In this document: positions 7,425 to 15,145 of the stretch, one piece after another
Position numbering within the stretch: position 1 is the stretch's first letter
Layout of the letters: each line of letters starts with the position of its first letter
NCBI RefSeq assembly: GCF_002551815.1
Contig: NZ_NVPR01000016.1
Location: forward strand, 33,705-97,704
Direction: 5' to 3'
DNA length: 64,000 nucleotides
Source of the DNA: Bacillus sp. AFS098217
Lineage (GTDB): Bacteria > Bacillota > Bacilli > Bacillales > Bacillaceae_G
Translations under genes and position numbers: made by a program
Notes under the pieces: model-generated
What the model saw: only the letters and a program-made list of their open reading frames with translations
Told to the model about the DNA's origin: nothing
Databases searched by the model: none

Positions 7425-9269
7425 ATGTTGAAAAAACGACAAGATTTACGAAATATAGCAATTATTGCCCACGTTGACCATGGTAAAACAACACTTGTTG
7501 ACCAATTATTACGTCAAGCGGGGACTTTCCGTGCGAATGAACACGTTGAAGAACGCGCAATGGATTCAAATGATCTAGAAAGAGAGCGCGGTATTACGAT
7601 TTTAGCGAAAAATACTGCGATTCACTATGAAGATAAACGAATTAACATTTTAGATACACCTGGTCACGCTGACTTCGGTGGAGAAGTAGAACGTATCATG
7701 AAAATGGTAGATGGTGTTTTACTTGTTGTTGATGCATATGAAGGTTGTATGCCACAAACACGATTTGTTTTAAAGAAAGCTCTTGAGCAAAATTTAACTC
7801 CAATCGTTGTAGTAAACAAAATTGACCGTGACTTTGCTCGCCCTGATGAAGTAGTTGATGAAGTAATCGATTTATTCATTGAACTTGGTGCAAACGAAGA
7901 TCAATTAGAGTTCCCAGTTGTATTTGCTTCAGCAATGAACGGAACAGCGAGCTTAGATTCAAATCCAGCAAACCAAGAAGAGAATATGAAATCATTATTT
8001 GATACAATTGTTGATCATATTCCAGCACCAATTGATAACAGTGAAGAGCCACTTCAATTCCAAGTAGCACTTCTTGATTATAATGATTATGTAGGTCGTA
8101 TCGGAGTTGGTCGTGTATTCCGCGGTACAATGAAAGTAGGACAACAAGTTGCACTAATGAAGGTTGATGGAAGTGTAAAACAATTCCGTGTAACAAAATT
8201 ATTTGGTTACATGGGATTAAAACGTCAAGAAATTGAAGAAGCAAAAGCTGGAGACCTAGTAGCTGTTTCTGGTATGGAAGACATTAACGTTGGTGAAACG
8301 GTATGTCCAGTTGAACATCAAGAAGCATTACCATTATTACGTATTGATGAGCCGACACTACAAATGACATTCCTTGTAAATAACAGCCCATTTGCAGGTC
8401 GTGAAGGTAAATATATTACATCTCGTAAAATTGAAGAGCGTCTTCGTTCACAATTAGAAACAGATGTGAGCTTACGTGTAGATAATACAGAATCTCCTGA
8501 TGCATGGATTGTATCTGGACGTGGAGAGTTACACTTATCTATCTTAATTGAAAACATGCGTCGTGAAGGTTATGAACTTCAAGTATCTAAGCCTGAAGTA
8601 ATTATTAAAGAGGTTGATGGCGTAAGATGTGAGCCTGTAGAGCGCGTACAAATCGATGTGCCTGAAGAATACACTGGTTCTATTATGGAATCAATGGGTG
8701 CACGTAAAGGTGAAATGTTAGACATGGTGAATAACGGAAACGGTCAAGTTCGCCTTACTTTCATGGTTCCGGCACGTGGTTTAATTGGTTACACGACAGA
8801 ATTCCTAACATTAACTCGTGGTTATGGTATTTTAAACCATACATTCGATTGCTACCAACCAGTACATGCTGGACAAGTTGGTGGACGTCGCCAAGGTGTT
8901 CTTGTTTCACTTGAAACAGGAAAAGCATCACAATACGGTATTATGCAAGTTGAAGATCGTGGTGTAATCTTCGTTGAACCAGGTACAGAAGTATATGCTG
9001 GTATGATTGTTGGAGAACATACACGTGAGAATGATTTAACAGTTAACGTTGTAAAAATGAAACAACAAACTAACATTCGTTCTGCGACGAAAGATCAAAC
9101 TTCAACAATGAAAAAACCACGCTTAATGACTTTAGAAGAGTCATTAGAGTACTTAAACGATGATGAGTTCTGTGAAGTAACTCCAGAATCAATTCGTCTT
9201 CGTAAAAAGATTCTTGATAAGAGTGAGCGCGAAAGAGCTGCTAAGAAAAAGAAATCTGTCGAAGCTTAA
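7425..9269 (+). CDS. bipA: Ribosome-associated translational GTPase BipA/TypA
   Basis: The 614-residue GTPase has G1 AHVDHGKTT, G3 DTPGH and G4 NKID in the first 130 residues, then EF-G-like domains II, III and V and the BipA-specific C-terminal domain (ARGLIGYTTEFLTLTRGYG). It aids late 50S assembly and growth at low temperature. I start at the ATG at 7425 (MLKKRQDL) with AGGAG six bases upstream; the TTG at 7419 overlaps the SD. Codon use is that of a highly expressed gene. It equals ylaG of B. subtilis. Confidence 0.96.
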   Translation: MLKKRQDLRNIAIIAHVDHGKTTLVDQLLRQAGTFRANEHVEERAMDSNDLERERGITILAKNTAIHYEDKRINILDTPGHADFGGEVERIMKMVDGVLLVVDAYEGCMPQTRFVLKKALEQNLTPIVVVNKIDRDFARPDEVVDEVIDLFIELGANEDQLEFPVVFASAMNGTASLDSNPANQEENMKSLFDTIVDHIPAPIDNSEEPLQFQVALLDYNDYVGRIGVGRVFRGTMKVGQQVALMKVDGSVKQFRVTKLFGYMGLKRQEIEEAKAGDLVAVSGMEDINVGETVCPVEHQEALPLLRIDEPTLQMTFLVNNSPFAGREGKYITSRKIEERLRSQLETDVSLRVDNTESPDAWIVSGRGELHLSILIENMRREGYELQVSKPEVIIKEVDGVRCEPVERVQIDVPEEYTGSIMESMGARKGEMLDMVNNGNGQVRLTFMVPARGLIGYTTEFLTLTRGYGILNHTFDCYQPVHAGQVGGRRQGVLVSLETGKASQYGIMQVEDRGVIFVEPGTEVYAGMIVGEHTRENDLTVNVVKMKQQTNIRSATKDQTSTMKKPRLMTLEESLEYLNDDEFCEVTPESIRLRKKILDKSERERAAKKKKSVEA

Positions 9270-9279
9270 GTAATGTAGG

Positions 9280-9308
9280 GCTGCCTTTTGATAAAAGGCA
9301 GCTTTTTT
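9280..9308 (+). terminator. bipA terminator
   Basis: GCTGCCTTTT pairs with AAAGGCAGC around a short loop and is followed by a T-run. Confidence 0.85.
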
Positions 9309-9443
9309 ATTGTAAATATTTTTTGAAAATTTACTCTTTTGTGTGGACAGTACTTTTTTTGCAGGGTACTCTTATAGTAAGTACATTGAAAATGAAAGAG
9401 AAGGAGTTGTTATTCATCTGCGTGAGTAAGGGGGAGAAGTGTA

Positions 9444-9746
9444 GTGCTTGAAAAAATGTCATTTTTTGCGAAGTTGTACAATGTAGATGTCAATCCAGAA
9501 GTGGGGATGTGGTTGCTTTACGGTACAATCATCATATTAAGTGCGCTTGTATATAATTTAGGATTTGCTCGGAAGTTATCTTTACTAAAAAATATTGTAA
9601 TTTATGTGTCTTTAGCAATCGGGTGTACTGTTTTAACTTTCTTTGCGGTTTTTTTACCAGTTGGGGAGGGGCTTGTTGTGGCTGCAATTGTGCTCGGTAT
9701 GTATAGATTACGCTTACGTCAAGCGAGGCAACAGAAAGCAAGTTAA
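9444..9746 (+). CDS. ylaH: Membrane protein YlaH
   Basis: The 100-residue protein has three hydrophobic helices, near residues 18-35, 48-62 and 64-85, and a basic Gln/Arg tail (RLRLRQARQQKAS). The GTG start follows GGGGGAG at eight bases; an internal ATG four codons later is the alternative. It matches YlaH by position after bipA and by topology. Function is unknown. The next gene begins 15 bases on, so the two are likely co-transcribed. Confidence 0.78.
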   Translation: MLEKMSFFAKLYNVDVNPEVGMWLLYGTIIILSALVYNLGFARKLSLLKNIVIYVSLAIGCTVLTFFAVFLPVGEGLVVAAIVLGMYRLRLRQARQQKAS

Positions 9747-9760
9747 AGGGGGAAGTTTTC

Positions 9761-10036
9761 ATGCGTTCCGTACAAGATGTGCTATATAATTGGTTAACAA
9801 TTAAAACGGTTATGGAAGCACGCCCGCATGATATGGCTGCCCAAGAAACATATGGGTTATTTCATAACATGCTATATGAGGACTATCAATTAAAGAATAT
9901 AACGGTTGAAAAGAACGAGGAGATGTATGTAATTACATACGAAAAAGATGGAGAAATACGGTCTGCAAGATTTCCATTAGAATTGATTGATTGTTTTTTA
10001 GAGCAGATGAACCGAGAACCAGAAAAATATAAATAA
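9761..10036 (+). CDS. Conserved small protein, unknown function
   Basis: This 91-residue soluble protein has an N-terminal helical part and a C-terminal beta-rich part (YVITYEKDGEIRSARFP). AAAGGGGG precedes the ATG. I do not recognise the family and know no B. subtilis counterpart at this place. Tight spacing after ylaH suggests one operon. No motif points to a function. Confidence 0.65.
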   Translation: MRSVQDVLYNWLTIKTVMEARPHDMAAQETYGLFHNMLYEDYQLKNITVEKNEEMYVITYEKDGEIRSARFPLELIDCFLEQMNREPEKYK

Positions 10037-10068
10037 GTCCTCATCTAAATGATTAAGGACTTATTTTA
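10031..10068. terminator. Terminator before ylaI
   Basis: AAATAAGTCCT pairs with AGGACTTATTT around a 14-base loop. A/T runs on both sides would let it serve both converging transcripts. Confidence 0.7.
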
Positions 10069-10072
10069 CAGG

Positions 10073-10273
10073 TTACCATTCATCTTCTACTGTTTTATCA
10101 CGATATAAATGAAACTTGCCGCTTGCATGGCGTTCCATTGTACGTTCTGTAATACGCTCTGTACATTTCATGCACATATATGTATGAATTGGACGGTTAC
10201 GAAGCTTTTTGGCCATAGGGTTTTCGTCATCTAGCTCATCTTTTTTATCACAAATCATGCATTTGACTCTCAT
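10073..10273 (-). CDS. ylaI: Zinc-ribbon protein YlaI
   Basis: The 66-residue protein has two Cys pairs, CMIC near the N-terminus and CMKC in the middle, that would form a zinc ribbon (DUF2197 type). The rest is basic and charged. A GGTGACG-type SD lies just before the start. It matches YlaI of B. subtilis in length and position. Its role is unknown; a nucleic acid or protein contact is only a guess from the fold. Confidence 0.85.
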   Translation of the reverse strand: MRVKCMICDKKDELDDENPMAKKLRNRPIHTYMCMKCTERITERTMERHASGKFHLYRDKTVEDEW

Positions 10274-10414
10274 TTCGTCACCTCAATACAAATTCTATCG
10301 TTATAAGTATATCATGTAAGTTTGATGTTTTTGAACTGTAGAGGAAAAAAATAATATTTTCGCAATTCGAAAAATAAGTTATCATAAAGATAAGAAAAAT
10401 TTGGAGGTGGAAAT

Positions 10415-10870
10415 ATGGCGAATGTGGTAGAACCTACATTGACAGATTCCTTAGTACAATCTTTACGTAAGGAGAATATTGTTACAATAGCAACTACTGA
10501 TTTTGAAAAAAATATTCCTAATGTCAGTGCTATTTCATGGGTATATGCAATGAGTGAGACTAGTATTCGATTTGCTGTGGATCAACGTTCACGTATTGTG
10601 GAAAATTTAAGACATCATGCAGAACTTGTATTAACTATAATGGCAAATGAATCCGTATTTTCCATTAGCGGTGAAGCAAAGGTTTTAACTGATAGAATGG
10701 AGGGTGTTTCCCTTAAGTTAACTGTAGTAGAAGTAGCTGTAAAAGAGGTCCGTGATGTTATGTTTTACGGAGCAAGGCTTGTTGCAGAACCAACATATGA
10801 AAAGACATACGATATTCGAGCTGCTAAAAAACTTGATCATCAAGTGTTAACAGGGATGAAAGAATTGTGA
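10415..10870 (+). CDS. Pyridoxamine 5'-phosphate oxidase-like flavin-binding protein
   Basis: The 151-residue protein fits the FMN-binding split-barrel fold. The pattern IVTIATTD, then PNVSAISWVYAM, then IRFAVDQRSRIVENLRHH and VFSISGEAKVL is typical of the superfamily. I see no evidence that it oxidises pyridoxamine phosphate, so the substrate is open. GGAGGTGG lies six bases before the ATG. It is monocistronic with a terminator at 10875-10905. Confidence 0.75.
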   Translation: MANVVEPTLTDSLVQSLRKENIVTIATTDFEKNIPNVSAISWVYAMSETSIRFAVDQRSRIVENLRHHAELVLTIMANESVFSISGEAKVLTDRMEGVSLKLTVVEVAVKEVRDVMFYGARLVAEPTYEKTYDIRAAKKLDHQVLTGMKEL

Positions 10871-10874
10871 AAGT

Positions 10875-10905
10875 GGATGAACAACTGAGGTGGTTCATCC
10901 TTTTT
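10875..10905 (+). terminator. Terminator after the PPOX-like gene
   Basis: A perfect GGATGAAC / GTTCATCC stem with a ten-base loop is followed by five T. Confidence 0.8.
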
Positions 10906-10971
10906 CTACTTCCTGGTAAATTATAAATGTTAATAATGAAGTGCTTTTGAATAGGAGAGAACGCAGAAAGA

Positions 10972-11091
10972 TTGAAGAAAAGTTTTAATTTATATGAATT
11001 TCGATTCTACCTCGTTTATACGGTACATATAATTATAACAATGGTTCGTCCATATTATGTGATGGATGAAACCCTTGTTCTACAAATTTAA
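10972..11091 (+). CDS. Candidate 39-residue peptide upstream of ylaK
   Basis: From a TTG start the frame gives MKKSFNLYEFRFYLV, then an Ile/Val-rich stretch, then a short acidic end. It stops 24 bases before ylaK. AGGAGAG lies upstream but at a long distance (about 12 bases). The composition is protein-like, with an aromatic and hydrophobic core. It may be a small membrane peptide or chance. I do not recognise it. Confidence 0.3.
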   Translation: MKKSFNLYEFRFYLVYTVHIIITMVRPYYVMDETLVLQI

Positions 11092-11114
11092 AAGTGGAGT
11101 CAGGGGGTAACAGG

Positions 11115-12443
11115 TTGGATAAAATTTATGTGTTAGATACGAATGTACTTTTGCAGGATCCTTTATCTATTTTTTCTTTTGAAACAAATGAAGTAGTGAT
11201 TCCAGCAGTTGTATTAGAAGAGGTTGATTCGAAAAAACGTTATATGGATGAAGTTGGACGAAATGCCCGTTATGTATCTAAGCTAATAGATAAATTTCGT
11301 GAACTTGGAAAGCTGCATGAAAGTATTCCTCTGGAAAATGGAGGGACATTTCGTATTGAATTAAATCATCGCTCGTTTGTTCAACTGCAAGATATTTTTG
11401 TAGAAAAAACAAATGATAATCGTATTTTAGCGGTCGCAAAAAATTTATCCTTAGAAGAGCAGGATAAAGAAGATGGGAAGTCTGTTATTTTAGTAAGTAA
11501 AGATGTCCTTGTAAGAGTAAAAGCAGATGCATTAGGCTTACAAGCCGAAGATTACTTAAGTGATCGTGTAATTGAAGTGGAAAATATATATTCAGGATTT
11601 TTAGAAAGCTACATATCAAAAGAACAGTTGAATTATTTTTATGAAAAAGGAGAGCTTCCTTTATCCGAAATTGCAAATCACCCGTTTTATCCAAATCAGT
11701 TTATTGTAATGAAAGATGCGTTAGGGGGATCAAGTTCTGCGCTTGGAATCGTTGATAACTTAGGGAAAAAAGTAAAAAAACTCATTTTTCATAATGAGCA
11801 AGTTTGGGGAATACGTCCGCGAAATGTACAGCAAATTATGGGATTAGAATTATTGCTCCGTGAAGACATTCCGCTTGTAACTTTAACAGGTAAAGCGGGC
11901 ACTGGTAAAACGTTGCTTGCACTAGCTTCTGGACTTATGCAAACGGAGGATTTAGGTTTGTATAAAAAGCTTCTTGTCGCAAGACCTATCGTCCCTGTTG
12001 GAAAAGATATTGGTTATTTACCTGGAGAGAAAGAAGAAAAATTAAGGCCGTGGATGCAACCGATTTTTGACAACCTAGAGTATTTATTTAATACCAAAAA
12101 GCCTGGTGAATTAGATGCTATTTTAGCAGGTATGGGTTCGATTGAGGTCGAAGCACTTACGTATATACGAGGAAGGAGTATTCCAGATCAATTTATTATT
12201 ATTGATGAAGCACAAAATTTAACGAAACATGAAGTGAAGACAATATTAACAAGGGTGGGAGAGAAAAGTAAGATTGTGTTAATGGGGGATCCTCAGCAAA
12301 TCGATCATCCTTATTTAGATGAATATAATAATGGCCTAACATATGTTGTAGAGAAGTTTAAAGAACAAAGAATTAGTGGGCATGTAAAGTTTGTAAAAGG
12401 AGAACGTTCTAATTTAGCACAATTAGCAGCAGATTTATTATAA
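11115..12443 (+). CDS. ylaK: PhoH-family PIN-ATPase YlaK
   Basis: The 442-residue protein joins an N-terminal PIN nuclease domain (YVLDTNVLLQDP with acidic metal residues, about 1-150) to a C-terminal PhoH ATPase (Walker A GKAGTGKT, Walker B IIIDEAQN). The PhoH2 class is an RNA helicase/ribonuclease in other bacteria. I start at TTG 11115, with AGGGGGT just upstream, giving the family length; the GTG at 11094 has no SD. The hairpin at 12442-12473 ends it. Confidence 0.9.
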   Translation: MDKIYVLDTNVLLQDPLSIFSFETNEVVIPAVVLEEVDSKKRYMDEVGRNARYVSKLIDKFRELGKLHESIPLENGGTFRIELNHRSFVQLQDIFVEKTNDNRILAVAKNLSLEEQDKEDGKSVILVSKDVLVRVKADALGLQAEDYLSDRVIEVENIYSGFLESYISKEQLNYFYEKGELPLSEIANHPFYPNQFIVMKDALGGSSSALGIVDNLGKKVKKLIFHNEQVWGIRPRNVQQIMGLELLLREDIPLVTLTGKAGTGKTLLALASGLMQTEDLGLYKKLLVARPIVPVGKDIGYLPGEKEEKLRPWMQPIFDNLEYLFNTKKPGELDAILAGMGSIEVEALTYIRGRSIPDQFIIIDEAQNLTKHEVKTILTRVGEKSKIVLMGDPQQIDHPYLDEYNNGLTYVVEKFKEQRISGHVKFVKGERSNLAQLAADLL

Positions 12444-12473
12444 AAAGGAGTGGGCAAAAGCCCACTCCTTTTT
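12442..12473. terminator. ylaK terminator
   Basis: A 14-bp perfect stem (AAAAAGGAGTGGGC and its complement) with an AAAA loop has T-runs on both strands. It can also serve ylaL from the opposite side. Confidence 0.88.
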
Positions 12474-12501
12474 ATTCTGTTATTAGATAGGAAGCATCTG
12501 G

Positions 12502-12999
12502 TTAAATAACTGTAAATTTACGGATATTTCGAATCGGATTATTTTTATTAGAACCGTCATCAAAGTAAAGGTGAACAGGTCCGTCCTCTCGTAATGGTTT
12601 CCCGTCTTTTGAAAAGCCGAGAATAGCATTTTGGACTTTTTCTAATGGAAATGTGATTGTATCATGCAGCGTTTCAATTTCAACATGTGTTGCACTATCT
12701 ATAATTTCGGCATTTTTGAAAAAGGGATGAAGTGGTATACCGAATGTTCCGGTAATAAGTTGCTCTTTTTTGAATTTCTTTACGCTCTTTTGAATCGGTG
12801 GGAAAATTGCACCATCACGAATCTCACGGTCCCAATGTTCAGAAGTGTGTTTCAGATAGGTTTCTAATTCAGATGTTTCTTCTCTAGTTTCACTAAAATA
12901 AGTTGTTAAATCTACTTTTCGATCATCAAAAATCCAAACGCTTGGATCGATGGTAATTGGAAAGCGTACTTTTCCGTTTATAAACAAAATTTCACTCAT
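12502..12999 (-). CDS. ylaL: YlaL-type conserved protein
   Basis: The 165-residue acidic, soluble protein has no membrane segment. Position between ylaK and ylaN and length near 160 match YlaL of B. subtilis. Features include WIFDDRKVDL, HWDREI.DGAIFPP and the C-terminal DGPVHLYFDDGSNKNNPIRN. The start ATG has a GGGGGAAC SD upstream on the minus strand. I cannot name a function. Confidence 0.7.
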   Translation of the reverse strand: MSEILFINGKVRFPITIDPSVWIFDDRKVDLTTYFSETREETSELETYLKHTSEHWDREIRDGAIFPPIQKSVKKFKKEQLITGTFGIPLHPFFKNAEIIDSATHVEIETLHDTITFPLEKVQNAILGFSKDGKPLREDGPVHLYFDDGSNKNNPIRNIRKFTVI

Positions 13000-13147
13000 T
13001 GTTGTTCCCCCATTTGTATTATGCTCCCACTTTTCAGTATAATAGGATTAGACACGGTTGTCACAAAAAATGTTTCTATTGCAATTTATTAAAACTATCG
13101 CTAATATTAATAGATAGGATAGTAGGACGGAAACGGAGGGAATCAAT

Positions 13148-13435
13148 TTGGCGTCTGAGACAATAGCAAATCATCAGGAAAAGGCACTTGCCCTTCTACA
13201 AGCGGATGCGGAGAAGATTTTAAGACTTATTAAGGTGCAGATGGATCACCTTACGATGCCGCAATGTCCATTATATGAAGAAGTGTTGGACACACAAATG
13301 TTTGGGCTATCCCGTGAGGTTGACTTTGCGGTTCGTCTTGGTCTTATTACAGAAGAGCAAGGGAAAGAGATGTTAGGAGAGCTTGAACGGGAATTATCAG
13401 CACTTCATGAAGCATTTACAAATAAACAACAATAA
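13148..13435 (+). CDS. ylaN: Iron-responsive Fur modulator YlaN
   Basis: The 95-residue helical protein has the strongly conserved core [23 protein letters not shown] in its middle, marking YlaN. Work in B. subtilis and Staphylococcus aureus shows that YlaN binds iron(II) and interacts with Fur to relieve repression under iron limitation. The start is TTG with CGGAGGG seven bases upstream. A terminator follows at 13453-13480. B. subtilis has a glutaminase gene (ylaM) before it, absent here. Confidence 0.93.
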   Translation: MASETIANHQEKALALLQADAEKILRLIKVQMDHLTMPQCPLYEEVLDTQMFGLSREVDFAVRLGLITEEQGKEMLGELERELSALHEAFTNKQQ

Positions 13436-13452
13436 CGGGTTCAAATAAGGGG

Positions 13453-13480
13453 GCTCAAACTGATTCAGTTTGAGCTTTTT
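13453..13480 (+). terminator. ylaN terminator
   Basis: GCTCAAACTG pairs with CAGTTTGAGC around a three-base loop, followed by five T and an AT-rich tail. Confidence 0.85.
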
Positions 13481-13558
13481 ATTTGTATAATAAAGCAGGA
13501 AGAATATTGATACATATGGAATACAACAATTAAAATGAAAACAGAAAGAGGATATTGC

Positions 13559-14749
13559 ATGAAAAAAGTATGGAAGTCAATGGATTATTCATTATTGCTT
13601 CCTCTTGTCATTTTATGTGTACTGGGAGTGATAATGGTATACAGTGCTAGCTCTATTTTGGCTATTACAAAGTATGCTAAACTGAATTTGCCGAGTGATT
13701 ACTTTTTTCGTAAGCAATTAGTAGCATTAGGTATAGGGACAGTATTGGGATTAGGAGTGATCGCTGCGATTCCATATCAGTTTTGGAGAAAACGAATTGT
13801 TTTGTTACTAATGATACTAGGAAGCATTGGATTGTTATCTTTATCATTATTACTTGGAACGACAGCGAATGGTGCGCAAGCGTGGGTGTTTGGTATACAG
13901 CCGGCGGAATTTGTTAAAATAGCTATCATTATCATACTTGCACGTTTCTTTGCAAGAAGACAAGAAACAGACACTTCAGTATGGAAAGGATCAGCAGGCA
14001 CAATTTTGTTTATAGGGTTAGTGGTATTTTTAATTCTGAAACAAAATGACTTAGGGACGGTATTGTTGATTATAGGCACTGTCGGGATTATGTTTCTTTG
14101 TTCAGGAGTTCCGATTAACAAGTGGATAAAGCGTCTGTTGTTAAGCTCAATTGTATGGATTCCGCTTTTATACTTAGTTGGTAACTATGCATTGAAACCC
14201 TACCAAAAAGCACGTTTTACAGCGTTTTTTAATCCATTTGACGATCCACAAGGTACTGGATTTCAGCTAGTGAACTCTTTTATTGGAATTGCTTCAGGGG
14301 GACTAAATGGTAGAGGGATTGGAAATAGCATACAAAAGTATGGGTATTTACCTGAACCACATACAGACTTTATTATGACAATCATATCTGAAGAACTTGG
14401 TTTTATCGGTGTAGCGATTGTTTTAATTTGTTTGTTACTCATCATTATTCGTTCATTTAGGATTGCTCAAAAGTGTAAAGACCCATTTGGAAGTTTAATA
14501 GCAATTGGTATCGCTAGTCTGATTGGAGTACAAACATTGGTTAATGTTGGTGGTATGTCTGGGTTATTACCTCTTACTGGTGTACCTTTACCATTTATCA
14601 GTTATGGTGGTAGTTCTTTAATGGCTAATTTATTTGCAATGGGCATATTGTTAAATATAGCCAGTTACGTAAAAAAACAAGAGAAGCAGCAAGAAAGAAT
14701 AAATCAGAAGAAAGAACACGGTGAACGACATCTTGTTGTCGTGAAATAA
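13559..14749 (+). CDS. ftsW: SEDS peptidoglycan polymerase FtsW
   Basis: The 396-residue multi-pass membrane protein (about ten helices) is a SEDS glycosyltransferase that polymerises lipid II at the division septum with a class B PBP. Hallmarks are MVYSASS near the N-terminus, KQNDLGTV, the loop YLPEPHTDFI and the C-terminal FISYGGSSL. I start at the ATG at 13559, after AAAGAGG; the ATG at 13535 lacks an SD. It is the vegetative paralogue of SpoVE encoded later in the window, and sits beside pyc as in B. subtilis. Confidence 0.93.
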   Translation: MKKVWKSMDYSLLLPLVILCVLGVIMVYSASSILAITKYAKLNLPSDYFFRKQLVALGIGTVLGLGVIAAIPYQFWRKRIVLLLMILGSIGLLSLSLLLGTTANGAQAWVFGIQPAEFVKIAIIIILARFFARRQETDTSVWKGSAGTILFIGLVVFLILKQNDLGTVLLIIGTVGIMFLCSGVPINKWIKRLLLSSIVWIPLLYLVGNYALKPYQKARFTAFFNPFDDPQGTGFQLVNSFIGIASGGLNGRGIGNSIQKYGYLPEPHTDFIMTIISEELGFIGVAIVLICLLLIIIRSFRIAQKCKDPFGSLIAIGIASLIGVQTLVNVGGMSGLLPLTGVPLPFISYGGSSLMANLFAMGILLNIASYVKKQEKQQERINQKKEHGERHLVVVK

Positions 14750-14816
14750 AATAAAACTTTAACTAGTGGGGCTGTATTCTCTGCTGACTATTACTGCTAG
14801 CAAATAGCGGGATAAA
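14746..14816 (+). repeat. Dispersed palindromic intergenic repeat, copy A
   Basis: Shares the frame AAACTTTAA-YNAGTGGGG ... CTGAnTATTA ... CGGGATAAA with copies at 18683 and 38692 (inverted). This copy is the most diverged in the central stem. It begins at the ftsW stop and runs into the terminator. It resembles B. cereus-group intergenic repeats; I cannot assign a named class. Confidence 0.6.
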
Positions 14817-14852
14817 AAGGCTTTGTGTTTTCGAACACAGAGCCTTTTTATT
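14814..14852 (+). terminator. ftsW terminator with UUCG loop
   Basis: AAAAAGGCTTTGTGTT pairs with AACACAGAGCCTTTTT around a TTCG tetraloop, one of the most stable hairpins in the window, with a T-run. Confidence 0.9.
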
Positions 14853-14867
14853 ATATTGATTTTTTAA

Positions 14868-14966
14868 TATGTTATACTTTTTTCGACTAAAAAACAAAAG
14901 TGTAACATATTTATTTGAATGTGATATACAATAAGTCTGTTAGAAAAGGAAGAGGTATGCTATACT
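14868..14966. promoter_or_regulatory. Cluster of CcpN-like operators upstream of pyc
   Basis: Three 11-mers fit the recalled CcpN consensus fully: TATGTTATACT at 14868-14878, TGTGATATACA at 14920-14930 and TATGCTATACT at 14956-14966. A fourth, on the minus strand at 14899-14909 (TATGTTACACT), has one mismatch. The first and second in position order form a converging pair 31 bases apart, the same layout as at sr1p (32 bases). The last site overlaps a TATACT -10-like hexamer. Confidence 0.55.
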
Positions 14967-14995
14967 ATTTTTGTGAAACAAATTGATTAGAAAAC

Positions 14996-15024
14996 TTATC
15001 ATTTGTTAAAAAATAAGGTATGAT
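14996..15024 (+). promoter_or_regulatory. Putative pyc promoter
   Basis: TTATCA and TATGAT lie 17 bases apart, about 120 bases before the pyc ATG. The -35 is weak. The leader in between contains a small GTGAAG-AA-CTTCAC hairpin near 15070. An alternative -10 (TATACT at 14961-14966, extended TG-n) lies inside the operator cluster. Confidence 0.45.
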
Positions 15025-15145
15025 GAATAAAAATAAGGTGAAGCTTTCTAAGTGAAATTTTGAAAAGAAAGTGAAGAACTTCACGCTCTTTAGAACATGT
15101 GCTTACTTAATCTCTAGAGTGGTAGGAAAATAGAGGGGGAAAATC

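Noticed and set aside
7876-8244. Long minus-strand open frames inside bipA, pyc, ftsZ and other genes
   Set aside because: They are reverse-frame shadows of strongly biased coding sequence (Leu/His/Gln-rich, no SD).
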